Shown: positions 11,390 through 23,400, numbered from the stretch's first letter. The stretch: 64,000 nt of DNA from Bedellia somnulentella (GCA_963576735.1 OY755173.1:16276873-16340872), one strand, 5' to 3'. The notes: a model not told the origin generated them from the sequence alone. Numbers and translations are program-made.

Positions 11390-11592
11390 CTAAATAAATA
11401 TAAATAAATTTACGGTAAGTAGACTTATATTATGAGATATTACAAGTATATATTTAACATGGTATAATTCACATATAAATAACGTCCAAGACTTAGAAAA
11501 AAACCATTCTAGCTCATCAATAAATGTTTCTCCCAGTGGGGATCGAATCCGCAACCTCCGGGCTAACCTATCCACTCGGCCACGGACGTCGT
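11390..11592 (-). repeat. tRNA-headed SINE (SINE-E)
   Basis: On the minus strand the head reads cgtccgtggccgagtggata, then a B box gattcgatccc, then a ~130-bp unrelated body ending in tttatttatatttatttag. The A box TGGCCGAGTGG resembles that of Leu/Ser-type tRNAs. It is the only copy in the window, so its right limit is approximate. Confidence 0.65.
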
Positions 11593-12924
11593 TAACTATA
11601 ACTAAGTTACTATTATCTTGATTTACTTCTAATTCTTATTACGATTGTCTTTTTTGCTTCGCTGCCTCTCCAAACAGGGCAAAAGTATAAATTAATTTTC
11701 CTTCATCAAGTGATTCCTTCCAATCATCGATACCAAATTTTACTCAACGCAGATACACTCGCACGGATATCCATGTAAATGACTTCTACATTGAATTCGT
11801 GGCAATGTATAGAAACCTTGTATTGTACCAGTTTATAGAAATATTGAGCCTTTGATTTTCACAAAAAAAAAACATTTAGAAAAAGTATTTTACTTTTGAC
11901 CTTTTTGGATTTGCAGCTTAAGTGCTACTTATTACAGTTTTCGTATTCTTACCTATTTAAGGAGCTTTCAATAAGCTGGTCTTAAAAACTTGTCTGTCTT
12001 AGCTTTTTTTAAAATAAATCTCCGTTAAAATAAATATTTAGTAATAAAACAAGCTTATATATTTTATTATTATATTTAGTAATAAATAAAGAGAATATCT
12101 AATGGTTTTCGATTAATAAAAAATATCGATATCAGAAATAGTTTCGATCTAGGGCAGCCATATAATTCACATCTCTAACTGTCAAGCCAATTAGAAGTAT
12201 GTATTTTAGAATGTATGCACGTGCCAAGAAACAGTTTTAAAAAGCTTCCAATCTTTATTCCACGCAGTTCATCTAGATCTCTTAATCCGTTCATTTTCAA
12301 TTCAAACAGAAAATGATTAAAATCAATTGATTGGCAACAAACCAACTAGTAGAAACAGCTCGCTCGTATCAAACAATTGAAGTTGATATTTGCTCGAGAG
12401 TGTCAATAGTGGCTGGTACGTTTGATCCCTGCAGTGAATGACACTCGCGGCACTCTCCACACCATCACTCATACTGTCGTTCTCGGTAGATATGTGAATT
12501 ATTTGTGGGACGGAACATTTTCGATGCATAAATACGGATATTCTAGTTCGACTGAATGGAAATAGCTTTTTGGAAGAGTTGTTGAAATTGTATAGCATTG
12601 ATTTTCAACTATCGGCTATATTTTTAATCTAAATAACTTTAAAAAAAGTAATATTTCAGGAAGATGGTTTACCAGGAAAATACGCACATACGAGTATGTA
12701 TGCATATATAATACGATAGCGATAGAATGACTTCGTATCACGTGAATACACTGACCAGGCATAAAATGAATAGTCCAAACATTAGGTGACAGAATACACG
12801 GCTTTTTCAGTCTTTGCTATCTTTTGGAGGATATTTTTGTAAACATGACTAGATTACCATTTTGTAGTAATTTTACATACATAAAAAAATATTATAAGAT
12901 TTACTCTTATTTTTTAATAAATAC
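11593..12924. other. No supported gene
   Basis: AT-rich. The 91-residue minus-strand open frame at 12323-12598 has no motif I can name. A weak SINE-A-like stretch may lie near 12735-12790 (atcacgtgaatacactgacc). Confidence 0.4.
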
Positions 12925-13131
12925 ATAAATATACTCACGGCTATAAATCCCTAAAAGGGGTAGCCAGAGCTAAGGAATTAGAAATTCCCCAGCCACTTTT
13001 GGAAAGTTGAGTGGGGTAAAGATGGTGAAATAAAGGTTGTTCTCTTAATAGCCCCAATACCGTTAGTCGCCTCTTGCGTACACCCACCGGAAGAAATGGG
13101 GTAGTGCTATTCTAAGACACTACACAGCATT
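12925..13131 (-). repeat. SINE-B, internally deleted
   Basis: Clear 3' tail at the left (atatactcacggctataaat) and 5' end at the right (gacactacacagc). It lacks the central segment that contains the B-box-like ggttggagacc in other copies. Confidence 0.85.
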
Positions 13132-13228
13132 ACTTTTAAATGTCTTAAGCAATTCTTAGACTTTTTGCTAGCACTTTTCTTAAACTGCGCTGCGTTTATA
13201 ATCAAAAAGTAATCAGACGTTTTATAAT

Positions 13229-13490
13229 GCCGTGTAGTTTCGGCTTGGAATGTCACTACCCTTTTCTACCCACCGTGATGTCTACCCCGTTGTAAGTGAC
13301 CATTATAGGTACCGGCTTTTTAAGTAATTTTTGGGCGACGCGGTTAGAGACCCATCACCAAAAACATTTATTTTACAATCTTTTCCCCCACTTAACTCCG
13401 AAAAGTAACTGAAATAAAAATCCAATTCTGAATATCTGGCTATCCTATTTAGAGATTTGTAACCGTGAATATTTGTATTTATAAATTTAT
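13229..13490 (+). repeat. SINE-B, old copy
   Basis: Sense-strand copy from gccgtgtagtttcggc to agatttgtaaccgtgaat. Many substitutions; lies head-to-head with the copy at 12925. Confidence 0.75.
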
Positions 13491-14035
13491 ATATAAAAAA
13501 GCTACAGTAGGGTTAACAAAACATATCAGAGAAGCCTAAGATCCTGAGTGAGTATGTGTATTTATGTACCTACTTTTTATGATAATAAAGGGACAGTAAA
13601 AATTAAGATCAGTAAATTATTTTAATCTCCAGTCGTTTAATAGTTTTGAGATGATAAATACGACAGATGATATTCTCATTCCTAACAACCTCACAATATT
13701 TTAAAGGGAAGTACGCAAAGAGGAATTTCATTATTTTGAATATTTAATACACAAATGCTATATAGCGTATGACGTCAGCTAAGATTGGAAAAGATTCGTT
13801 TTAGTGTCTATTTCATCCTGCAGGTACAATCAGAAGCAGTTATAGATAGGGCTTTAGGTGATGGTTGATATCGCTGCAGACTCATCATCACCAACCATAT
13901 TTCAATTTATTATCTATTCACCGCCCACCACTCAAAAGTAACTGAGCAATATGTTATATTGAAGCTGTTTATGTTGATGGCTACTCCTTTTTAGGACTTA
14001 TAGCAGAGATTATATGTATATAAAAGATCTGTTTA
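13491..14035. other. Unassigned AT-rich DNA
   Basis: Nothing recognised. The phrase ctacagtagggttaacaaaa (about 13502) recurs in altered form near 14510, both just outside SINE-B ends. Confidence 0.4.
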
Positions 14036-14232
14036 ATGTCGGCTTAGCATAGCACTACCCCATTTCCCACCGGTGGTAAGAGGCGATTTTGGCCGACGAA
14101 GTTGGAGATCCATTGCCAAAAACCTAATTTTACAATCTTTTCCCCGCTAATTTTTCAAAAGTGACTTTGATGAATTTTTCATTTGAAGCTCTGGCTACTC
14201 CATCTAGGGATTTATAGCCGTGAGTATTTACA
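14036..14232 (+). repeat. SINE-B
   Basis: Runs from gtcggcttagcatagcacta to tatagccgtgagtatttac. It lies almost tail-to-tail with the next copy, so the two 3' ends are only a few bases apart. Confidence 0.85.
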
Positions 14233-14235
14233 AAC

Positions 14236-14475
14236 AACATATACTCACGGCTATAAATCCCTTAACGGGGTAGCCAGAGCTTTGGAATGAGAAATTCCTC
14301 AGCCACTTTTGGAAGTTGATTGGGAAAAGATGGTAATAATAAATGTTTTTGGTGACGGGTCTCCAACCACGTCGCCCAAAAATCACTTAAAAAGCCCCTA
14401 TACCCTTAGTCGCCTCTTACGATCACTCACGGGTAGAAACGGGGTAGTGTTATTCTAAGCCGACACTACACGGTC
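14236..14475 (-). repeat. SINE-B
   Basis: Nearly complete minus-strand copy from catatactcacggctata to gccgacactacacgg. Confidence 0.9.
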
Positions 14476-14931
14476 GTCCCGTGAGTATTTGTATGTATAA
14501 AAAAGGTAAAGTAGGGTTTACGAAAAAATATCAGAAAAACCTAAGATCCTGCATAAAACTGTTGAATTTTAATCAAAAGATAATATTATCGTTGTATATT
14601 TTTTCATCTTGGTATTGGATGATGGGCACTTAAAAGATCATTTTAGGGTCAAGTATATGATATTGTTGACTTTCTTGCTTCAAGAGCATTCAAGATTACC
14701 GTTTTAACTCCAGACAAAATTATCAAAACCGACACGTTTTCTATAAGTTGATGAACAGATAAAAAAGAAAAGTCATTGACACAACATTATCAAAATTTGC
14801 CTAATTTTAAAACAATTACTAAATTTAAGATTATTATCTTACTGACTTGTAAGTTTTTACTGCTTTAAATGGCTACTCAACGATCCGAGTGGACGTCAAA
14901 ATCGCTTTGTCTAAGTTCGACCATTACATCT
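14476..14931. other. Unassigned AT-rich DNA
   Basis: No open frame, RNA or recurring repeat seen. Confidence 0.4.
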
Positions 14932-15149
14932 ACTCACGGCTATAAATCCCTAGAAGGGGTAGCCAGAGCTAAGGAATAAGAAATTCCTTAGCCACTTTTG
15001 GAAAGTTGAGTGGGGAAAAGATTGTTGGTGATGGGTCTCCAACCGCATCGCCCAAAAATCCCTTAAAAGCCCCAATACCGTTAGTCGCCTGTTACGTACA
15101 CCCATCGGTAGAAACGGGGTAGTGCTATTCTTAGCCGACACTGCACGGC
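14932..15149 (-). repeat. SINE-B
   Basis: Near-complete copy: actcacggctataaatccc to gccgacactgcacggc. Confidence 0.9.
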
Positions 15150-15217
15150 AACTTACTACTTCGACCATTGGGATTCTTAATCAAATTTCAAACAACATAG
15201 TGTTATTTTGCAATTTA

Positions 15218-15395
15218 ATTTTTAACCGACTTCAAAAAAGGAGATACTCAGATCAAATTGTATGTATTTTGTACGTATGTTATTTGATTACTCCGTTAAA
15301 TACTCAATCAATATCTAAAAATCCTTTTCGGTTCGGTTGGATATGCTTCCAACGGGTTTCGTTGCGTGGTTGAGAAAAACAATAATATTTACGGC
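15218..15395 (+). repeat. TTAACCGACTTC repeat
   Basis: Starts tttaaccgacttcaaaaaag and shares its start and general layout with 45253-45490. This opening is familiar to me from many lepidopteran genomes, but I cannot classify the element. Confidence 0.5.
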
Positions 15396-15886
15396 GCATA
15401 TGATGACAACTCTGTCCGTCAAATATTCTAATGTGAAAATATTCTGAGTATCCTTTACAGCCTATATTAATTAGCTGGTTTTAACCATGTTTCATATTTT
15501 ACGAAACATTCTGTATGCTGTATTTTACTTAATTTGCCAGAATTACTTTCTGAAACCTCGCTACTATGTTACTCTCGCTACTAATTTTATTTTTTAACTT
15601 TGTTTTCATTGTATAAATTATAGAAAATTTGTCACAGTCTTCGATTTTATATCCACTATTCATTTTGAATTTAAGCGTTTTGGTCTTATTTACAACAATT
15701 AATTACTTTACTTTTGACTGAAAAGCTTAGAACTTGTAGATTTTACTTAAATACTTAAGTCAATTGAATCTATTTTAGGGTTAGCTCGAAGGCTTGGTTA
15801 CACTTAGTAGACATTTGGTTAACTAGTCATTCCGCAAATAGACAGCATATCAACCTTTGAGTATGACATATGTACAAAAAATAAGC
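15396..15886. other. Unassigned AT-rich DNA
   Basis: Nothing recognised. Confidence 0.4.
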
Positions 15887-16118
15887 CGTGTAGTGCCGGC
15901 TTAGAACGTCGCTACCCCTTTCTACCCACGGGTGTCGTAAGAGGCGACTAAGGGTATTGGGGCTTTTTATTGGATTTTTGGGCGATGCGGTTGGAGACCC
16001 ATCACCAACCTTTATTTTACCGCCTTTTTCCCACTCAACTTCCAAAAGTGGCTGAGGAATTTATAATTCCTTGGCTCTGGCTACCCCTGCTAGGGAATTA
16101 TAGCCGTGAGTATATGTA
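15887..16118 (+). repeat. SINE-B
   Basis: Complete sense copy from gccgtgtagtgccggc to gtgagtatatgtatgta. It contains ggttggagacc, which differs from the pol III B-box consensus at one position. Confidence 0.92.
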
Positions 16119-16554
16119 TGTACAAAAAATAACACACATGTTTAAATATGACTTTTCAGACGCCTATTCCCCACCATGGTAAATATGGCTTTATCGTCAA
16201 ATAGGCATCTGAATATTCAATATCACACGTCTCAATGTGCCTTTGTTCCTGTAAGCGACAAAAGCAACCGACTTAATGAGATTAACTCGTTAGTGGTATA
16301 TGTTTTCTCTCCCTCTGATGTTCCGTGGCTGTAGATTATCTCGTTATCCTAATGTATTAGATTCACGATTCGTCACGGAAACTAGTGACGTGACAGCTAT
16401 TTACTTTGTGACAGACATCTCACCGCCACGGCCGCGCTTTGTCTTGTCTTAGTGCACGATTGCAAAATCTATTTGCAAAAATCTCTCAAATACATTATTA
16501 ACTAGTAACGTATTATATTATCTGTGATTAACTATAATATTATATACTCAAACC
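16119..16554. other. Unassigned DNA
   Basis: Moderately GC-rich words at 16380-16450 (gacgtgacagc, cgccacggccgcgc) suggest a former functional or repeat sequence, but nothing is identifiable. Confidence 0.4.
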
Positions 16555-16905
16555 CAAACGTTCACACCGTATATTCCCGAAGGAGTTGGCAGAGGTACTA
16601 ATACTTCTGAACATCACGTGACATTGACACCTGGTGTTCAGAGTATCCACGTTTTGCTTGGACAGTTTACTCACGGGATAGGGGGCAGGCCTATCGCCGT
16701 TTTGTACGAATACACTGTCACATGACTTAATTGTACAACTTAGTCATGTGGGTTTTCTTACGAAAGTTTTTCTCACCGTCAATAACCAAGAAAAATTAAC
16801 CACACATATGATTTTAGGAAAAACTAATTGGTGTAGACTCAGGCCTCGAACCGACGACCCCTCTCTTCATGGTAAGTTTATGTTCTAACCGCTGAGTTCT
16901 CTTGA
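16555..16905 (-). repeat. SINE-A with a different tRNA head
   Basis: The body and tail match SINE-A (gttcacaccgtatattcccg, then atcacgtgacattg). The head at about 16830-16905 differs: on the minus strand it has A-box ctcagcggttag and B-box ggttcgaggcc. This copy may represent a subfamily whose 5' tRNA was exchanged. Confidence 0.75.
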
Positions 16906-17040
16906 TTGTTCTTTACTAATATCTTTTTTGTAATCTCAGAAATATATAATGAGCTCCTAGTACAATACATTGTCATAAATTACTGTGAATATTCAGTCAT
17001 CCACGTTCGTTTATATTACTTTAATACATAATTACCAATC

Positions 17041-17145
17041 ATACATACATACATATTCTCACGCCGTTAGTTCCCATTGGGGTAGGCAGAGACTATCGAT
17101 CGCCACTTTGTACGATCCTGGCAAACCTCTCTGGCTTCGTTCACA
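17041..17145 (-). repeat. RTE-like LINE 3' end fragment
   Basis: Reverse complement of the LINE tail, (ATAC)n then tctcacgccgttagttccc and agactatcgatcgccac. Closely similar to 3416-3530. Confidence 0.75.
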
Positions 17146-17269
17146 ATTACCAATCAGTCTCTGTATTTTTTCTATTGCAGTTTGCGGAATACCAAAATCC
17201 TACCAAACCTAGACTCACAGCTTCATCTTTATGTTAATTCGGTTAGAAATTATGAAATTTTCAGACTCT

Positions 17270-17400
17270 TTTAGGAATTGAGTGGGAGAAGATAGTCAAA
17301 TAAGTTCTTGTCGGTGACGGTTTTCCCGTCACATCACCGATAAACTATCTAAAACTTCAAACACCCTAGTTGCCTTATACGATTCCTACGGAAAACATAT
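17270..17400 (-). repeat. SINE-B, badly eroded
   Basis: Recognisable words in order: aattgagtgggagaagatag, ggtgacgg, caccctagttgcctta. Both ends are lost. Confidence 0.5.
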
Positions 17401-17693
17401 GCTATTTTTAATCGATACTTGATAGTCTTCCAAAACATTCCTTTCTAGATTTTGAAATAATATGCCACTTTTTGTAGCTGCAAAATACAGCAATTAACAA
17501 TTTCAGTAGTTGCAGCTCGGTCTGTTTTTTCAGTAACGGAAGCGTGTTTTGTGCTTAGTCAAAATTAAAGAGCCTTTTGCGTTACATTTTCGACACAAAA
17601 AGCGGATGCAAATAAATTCCAAAATAAAAATCAAAAATACTTGTTACTAAAAGCCAATATAATCCAATGCACAACGCGGTATGATTATGAATA
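17401..17693. other. Unassigned AT-rich DNA
   Basis: Nothing recognised. Confidence 0.4.
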
Positions 17694-17935
17694 CTATACT
17701 CACGGCCGTAAATCCCAATAAGGGGTAAGCAGAGCTTCAGAGATAGAAACTTTTCAGCTACATTTGGAAGTTGATAGGGGAGAGATATGGTAGAAATAAA
17801 GTGTCGTTGGTGGTAGGTATCCTACCGAATTACCAAAAAACCCTTTCAAAAAAGCCACATACCCTTAGTCGCCTCTTACGACACCCGTGGGTAGAAAGGG
17901 GTAGTGACATTCTAAGCCGGCAATACACTGCATAT
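17694..17935 (-). repeat. SINE-B
   Basis: From atactcacggccgtaaatcc to gccggcaatacactgc, with moderate divergence. Confidence 0.88.
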
Positions 17936-18112
17936 ATGAATACTATGTCACCGAATATAACTTTTTTGTACACCCGTAAGGAGATTAATACTAAGAAATA
18001 ATGAAATACGATAATCATCTTGTAAATTTTTTATTATTTATTTAATTAATACATTTTGGTTTAAAGTTTTCTAAGACCTTGCACTCCTCTATTAATTGAA
18101 CTACATTGAATA

Positions 18113-18290
18113 ACGTTCACGTCGTATATAGCCAGAAGGGGTGACAGAGGTACTAATCTTCTAAATATCACGTGACATTTTGGTCACCTGGTGTTCAGAG
18201 TACATACAGTTTTTTTGGACAGTTGCACCAAAGAAATACACAGTCACATATGACCAAGTACAACTCAGCCATGTATGTTGTATGCATTTA
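18113..18290 (-). repeat. SINE-A, head missing
   Basis: Tail and body only: gttcacgtcgtatatagcc through caactcagccatgt. Confidence 0.75.
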
Positions 18291-18684
18291 ATTTAAAACA
18301 TAAAATTGGTTATGTATTCAGTAATCCATAGAGAATACGTTTTCATATAAGAATCCGAAGTGTTACATTAAATCTAAAAGTTCAGCTATAATCATATAAA
18401 TATTAGATATGTCTAACTAATAGGGCCTTATAAACTGGCCTATAAAAGGATTAAATTCACACAAACGCCCTTTGGTAGTCCCAAAATTAACCCTTTATGA
18501 ATTTATGAATGGTGTACAAATGATTCAGCTGTGGCAATTTGCGGTTTCCGACGAATGTATAAAATATGGGACGGCGGTTTGTCTGGACAGTATCTTGTTA
18601 AAATATATATTTAAACCTCGCAAAATCGGTAAATTCATTACAATATATTGTAGCATGTAGAATTAATTGAAGACATATTATTCA
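18291..18684. other. No supported gene
   Basis: A 62-residue open frame at 18472-18660 (plus) shows no motif and no recurring copy. Confidence 0.4.
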
Positions 18685-18795
18685 ACGCATATATCCCTTA
18701 AGGGGTCGCAGATGTATAAAGTTGTATGAATGATACATAGTTTTATCTCACAAGGTGTTCAAAGCAGCCACCACCCTCTTTTTTTTCGATAGTGT
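18685..18795 (-). repeat. SINE-A, badly eroded tail
   Basis: cgcatatatcccttaagggg and the later caaggtgttcaaagcagcc match the order of the SINE-A tail region. Confidence 0.45.
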
Positions 18796-18850
18796 GATTA
18801 AAAAACCGCACGATGATTTCAGAAAAGAAGGCGAATTTAAATTTAAATCT

Positions 18851-19032
18851 TTTTGTTCTTGAAAACCTCATGTGGGGATTATTACTAATAAATAAAGAAT
18901 AAATAAAGGAAGGAAAAATTACACGACACGGTAGCTCAATTGGCAGAGCGACGGGGGCGTATAACCGAGGTCGCGGGTTCTATTTCCGCCTGTGTCGAAA
19001 TTTTTCTTTCCTTTATTTATTCTTTATTTATT
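18851..19032 (+). mobile_element. Family D element: tRNA-like core between 34-bp inverted repeats
   Basis: The lead-in ttttgttcttgaaaacctc is followed by an A/T-rich arm (18887-18920), a tRNA-like core (18925-18997) and the inverted arm (18999-19032). The arms match at 33 of 34 positions when one is reverse-complemented. The homologous stretch at 29177-29232 lacks the core and right arm, so this position has filled and empty forms. The tRNA lies near the right end, unlike an ordinary SINE, where it forms the 5' head. Confidence 0.7.
18925..18997 (+). tRNA. tRNA-like sequence in an inverted repeat
   Basis: A 73-nt cloverleaf-like sequence. Acceptor GACACGG pairs with CTGTGTC (seven pairs, one G-T), the D stem is GCTC/GAGC, and the A box is TAGCTCAATTGG. 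The T arm is damaged here (ggttctatttccgcc) but intact in the copy at 30580. The anticodon region acgggggcgtataaccg does not form a standard 5-bp stem with a 7-base loop. Confidence 0.6.
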
Positions 19033-19134
19033 AGGCGAATTTAAAGCCTGATTCTGGACTCAAACCTGTTGTTCTTGACATTTCAGGCAATAGATAGATA
19101 AGTAGTTTAGATAGCTAGTTTGTTCATCTAAATA

Positions 19135-19526
19135 AAAATAATAATAAATCACTTAAAATAAATCGCTTTATTTTTCATTTTCATTTTTACAAAAAATTCA
19201 TCATTACGTTGAACGTTCCTATTTTATCTGCTTTATATTAAATTAAACAATTTAAACGAAGAACAAAGCAAAGAAAAATGGTTAAAAAACTATAAAAAAA
19301 AAAGAAATAAGTAAACTCAAACAAATTATTAAATATAAACTAAACTTAAAAAAGAATAATAATCCCTAAATACAAATATGACAAATGATTTAATCTAATA
19401 AAAAGAAAAACAATTGAGCTTTACTTAAATGCTACTTAAAAAGTCGGACAGGTGCGCGTGAAGTGCGTGTACAATTTAGTGTATATGTAGGAATGAAAAG
19501 AAAGAAAACTCATGTATGTGTGTAAA

Positions 19527-19577
<51 letters not shown>

Positions 19578-19595
19578 CTAACCTAATACATTACT
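19135..19595 (-). other. LINE 3' UTR
   Basis: AT-rich sequence downstream of the LINE stop codon. It contains a long (TG)n/(CA)n microsatellite at 19530-19576 and, on the minus strand, aataaagcgatttattt shortly before the end. The terminus is a short ATT-rich tract rather than poly(A). Confidence 0.65.
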
Positions 19596-20019
19596 CTAAG
19601 AAGAGATTCTGTATCTTCGTAGGACAGCGAAAGAAGGTAGTCCTTTATGATTTTTTTGCATTCTCTGACAGAGGAGCTCTTCAGTGGTTCTATGGATTTT
19701 ATTATAAATGAAAGGACACAGAAAATTTGGGAACCGCTGGGCAAACGAAGTTTTCACTTTGGGAACCGGGGCCTGGAAGTTACGCTTATGAAGCATTTTG
19801 TTGTAATTAGGGTCACTAACTGCATTTTTGTGTGCACAAGTTGTCAGTTTCACTAGGTACAATTTACGGACGCTAAGTAGTTCAGTTTCACGATACAGTT
19901 CGAATGTAGGAAATTTACGAGGCTTTTGAAGAAGTGTCTTAAGAACCGCTCTTTGTACCCTCTCTAGTACAATCAATATTGACGATGCACACCCTCCCCA
20001 CGCGATAATACAATAGTTT
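19596..20019 (-). pseudogene. LINE RT, C-terminal part (separated by BEL insertion)
   Basis: Reading continues in frame from the RT fragment at 25553 once the BEL element and one copy of the 5-bp target duplication are set aside. The segment contains LERVQRAVLKTLL and ELYRETELLSVRKLY, typical of the region downstream of the RT palm in LINEs, and stops at 19596-19598. It is now physically separated by 5.5 kb of BEL sequence, so no complete RT could be made from this copy. Confidence 0.8.
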
Positions 20020-20475
20020 TGTTCCGTACTGGAACAAATTAGTTTTTTTAATTTTCTTTATTAGGTGTGCACAAGACAACAAAACATATTTTACATACTT
20101 TTTAATTCACGTTAGAAATAGATTTATTTCATGTGGCTTATTTTCTCTAACACTACCTTGTTGATGCGGGAAACTGGCAACATTGACGTCTGACGTCTTA
20201 CAACTACATCCGTTTCCGCAAGTTAGTCTCTCTTTCTCAACACGCCGATATGTGAGTGCACACGTTCGTATAAAAGTTACCAAATAAATTCCGAATCAAG
20301 TCTATTTCCCGAACAAAGTGAAAAAGGACTGAACCACATTTATCTATGGACCTATGGTGAAAAGTGTAAGCCTGCGCTGTGATTCATCAATAAACTCTCG
20401 AGAGTTCGAACGCCACCCCTGCCAGCCACGTGCCTGGTAAGTGTTTAAAGTTTAAATAAGTCACTCGCGGCTACA
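20020..20475 (+). repeat. BEL/Pao 5' LTR
   Basis: Starts TGTTCCGTACTGGAAC and ends CTCGCGGCTACA. It carries a TATA box (TATAAAA, 20269-20275), a polyadenylation-like AATAAA (20389-20394) and two tandem TGACGTC words (20184-20197) that resemble half of a CRE/ATF site. The sequence just after the LTR (20476 on) does not show a standard primer-binding site that I can assign to a tRNA. Confidence 0.95.
20269..20275 (+). promoter_or_regulatory. TATA box in 5' LTR
   Basis: TATAAAA, about 120 bases before the AATAAA within the same LTR, in the position expected for the retrotransposon promoter. Confidence 0.6.
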
Positions 20476-20484
20476 TAAATTATT

Positions 20485-23400
20485 TTGATCCTATCGAACC
20501 GGATCCGATTTCATCTTTTGTTTTGTTGTCTTGTGTTGTGCAGTACTACGTACTCAGTAATTTCAAATTCATTTCAATCGTTTGAGTCGCCATCTTTGTT
20601 ACGCAAAATGGCCGAGAACGATCATGTTTGTGAACAAGACATATTCGAAAGGGACTTGATTCTCGAAGAACTTAGGCGTACATTACAGTTTGCAACTACC
20701 GATGAGCAGCAATTTCGTTCGCGAACTATAGACATTTCAGCTCATCAGAGAAAGTTTACGAAAGTCCAGTGTAAAATAGAAAAAATATTGTTTAAACATA
20801 AGTGCTTTGATAAAGATGAACAAATAACTATTCGGAATGAATTTAACGATTTGTATTATGGCATCTTAGCTCATCTTAACGACCTTAAGCAAAAGGAGGA
20901 ACGTGTCCGTCGCTTAAGTCGTATTTTTCTTTCATCGTCTGAGGCTCCTCAGCAGTGTCATCACAGTAAAACTTTGCCTACTTTACCATTGCCCTCGTTT
21001 AGTGGCGATCCTACGGATTGGCCATCATACATTGATTTATTTAAGTCGTTAGTGCATAGCAACAGTGCCTACACGGATGCCGAGAAGCTTAGGTACTTAA
21101 TACTTACTGTAAAGAACGAACCTTTTAATCTTATAAAATCCTTGCCGATTTCCGAAGATAATTACGCCATCGCTTTAGAAATATTAATTTCTCGTTATGA
21201 AAATAAGCGAGTCATCGCGTCAAAACATCTCGATCGAATTCTCGACATCGAAAATTGCAGTGATAAATCGGTTCATAGCCTGCGTCGGCTACTTAACGTC
21301 TACCAAGAAAATATTAAGGCACTTGAAGCTATGCAGTTTCCCGTGGGCCAATGGAATTTCATACTTTTAAACATTTTACTACGTAAAATTCCAGTTGGTA
21401 CTAGGAAGTGTTTTGAAAGATCGCTAGTGAAACCATCTTCTATTCCCGATGTAAACACATTGATCACATTTCTTGAAAAAGAAATTTCCGCTGACGAAAT
21501 CATAAACATTTCCGTTGGTGGGCAGTCCATTTCACAACAAAATACAAAAGTGGGTAGTTCGCTATCAAGCCGCACTATCACGCAGCAGCGATCATTCAAT
21601 GCATTAGCTGCAAACAATGTCGGCCTTCCTACTCGTCAAACAGACGAAAATCAACGTAGTTACAACGTAATTAAGAAGCAAACTTGTATATGTTGTGAAG
21701 CTCAACATTCGTTGACAAAATGTTCGAAGTTTTTAAATCTTACACCTCACGCGAGGTACAATTTAATTCAAAATAAAAGTATTTGTTATAATTGTTTAAA
21801 TGTAGGTCACAATGTTATCAATTGCAAATCGAGTTATGTGTGTCGCTCGTGTCACAAAAGGCATCACAGTTTAATTCATTTGTCTAATCAAGCCTCGCCG
21901 GTAGTCAGTGACTCCGCTGTTATCACCCTCCCCCCTGCCAAGGTAGACCCAGTGCCGCCAACTCAGTCCGAGTCGAATTCTATTCATAATAATTGCGCTT
22001 CGAATTCCAATGCTCCTTCTATGCGAACTAGCACGGTGCTACTCTCGACCGCGCTCATCGATGTATGTGTTGGCTCTTCTATACTATCGACCGTTAGGTG
22101 TGTTGTGGACTCGGGAAGCCAGGCTTCCTTTATAACTGAGTCGTGCGCGCAAAGGTTAGGTTTAAATCGTAAGAAAATAAACATTCCAGTATATGGTATT
22201 GGTGATAGCGAACCAGTTAAACCAAAGGGTGTAATTTCGTGTTTAGTCAAACCCAAGGGTAAACAAAACCCTATAATTCAAGTAGAAGCTTTAATTCTAC
22301 CAAAGTTGATGTCTCACATGCCGAGCGTACCACTTCCCCAGAAAGGGTGGACACATTTAACCAATTTGACCTTAGCTGACCCCGATTTTCGTACTCCACA
22401 ACCCGTGGAAATGTTGTTAGGAGCGGATATACTATCCCATGTGTTATTAGGTAATATCGTTTCCGGTTTGCCTGGTTCTCCGATCGCTGTAAACAGTGTA
22501 TTCGGTTATTTATTATTGGGTAAATTAAACTTAGATCCCGTGGTTTCGACTCCACCCCATGTGTGTTTTAGCTCATTCGACAATGACAATTTGCAAAGGT
22601 TCTGGGAGCTGGAGTCCCTTCCTGAGAAACGGAGTTACACTCCCGATGAAGAGTTATGTGAATCCCTTTTTCAAAGGACGCATACTCGCGATGGTATTAC
22701 CGGCCGCTACGTCGTTTCTCTTCCGTTTAAACCCGATGCTCCGCCACTCGGCGAGTCGCGGCAGACAGCCCTCGCGAGGCTTCATAAGCTCGAGTATAGG
22801 CTCGAACGTAATCCAACCCTCAAACGTGACTACCACGCGTGTATCCAAGAATATTTAGATTTAAACCACATGGAGCCCGTGACTAGTGATGCCGCCCTGG
22901 GCGCCCACTATTATATTCCGCACCACTGCGTGGTTAAAGAGTCCAGTGAGACCACACGTACCCGCGTAGTATTTGATGCAGGGTGTAAATCATCCAACGG
23001 AGTATCCCTGAATCAAGTGCTACTCACTGGACCCAAGCTTCATCCCGACATTGTGGATATCCTTCTTAAGTTTCGTATTCATCTCATAGGTTTCACATCA
23101 GATTGTAAACAAATGTATAGAAATATAGGTATGTGTAAAGATCATCTGGATTACCAACGTATCCTCTGGCGGAGTTCACCTGCGGAACCTGTACAGGATT
23201 TTCGTCTTCGTACAGTCACCTTCGGAGTTAGCTCGTCCCCGTTCCTCGCTCTGCGTACTATTCAACAGTTAGCTCATGATGAAAGTCACCGGTTCCCGTT
23301 GGCTGCACCTGTACTCTTGGAATCTATATTTGTAGATGACGTAGTGGCGGGGGCCAATTCCGAGTCCGATGCCCTAGCGTTACAGCGTGAGCTTATTGGT

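Noticed and set aside
20485..20607. N-terminal hydrophobic stretch of the BEL frame as a signal peptide
   Set aside because: It starts 10 bases after the LTR and is probably untranslated leader read in frame; M42 has the better start context.
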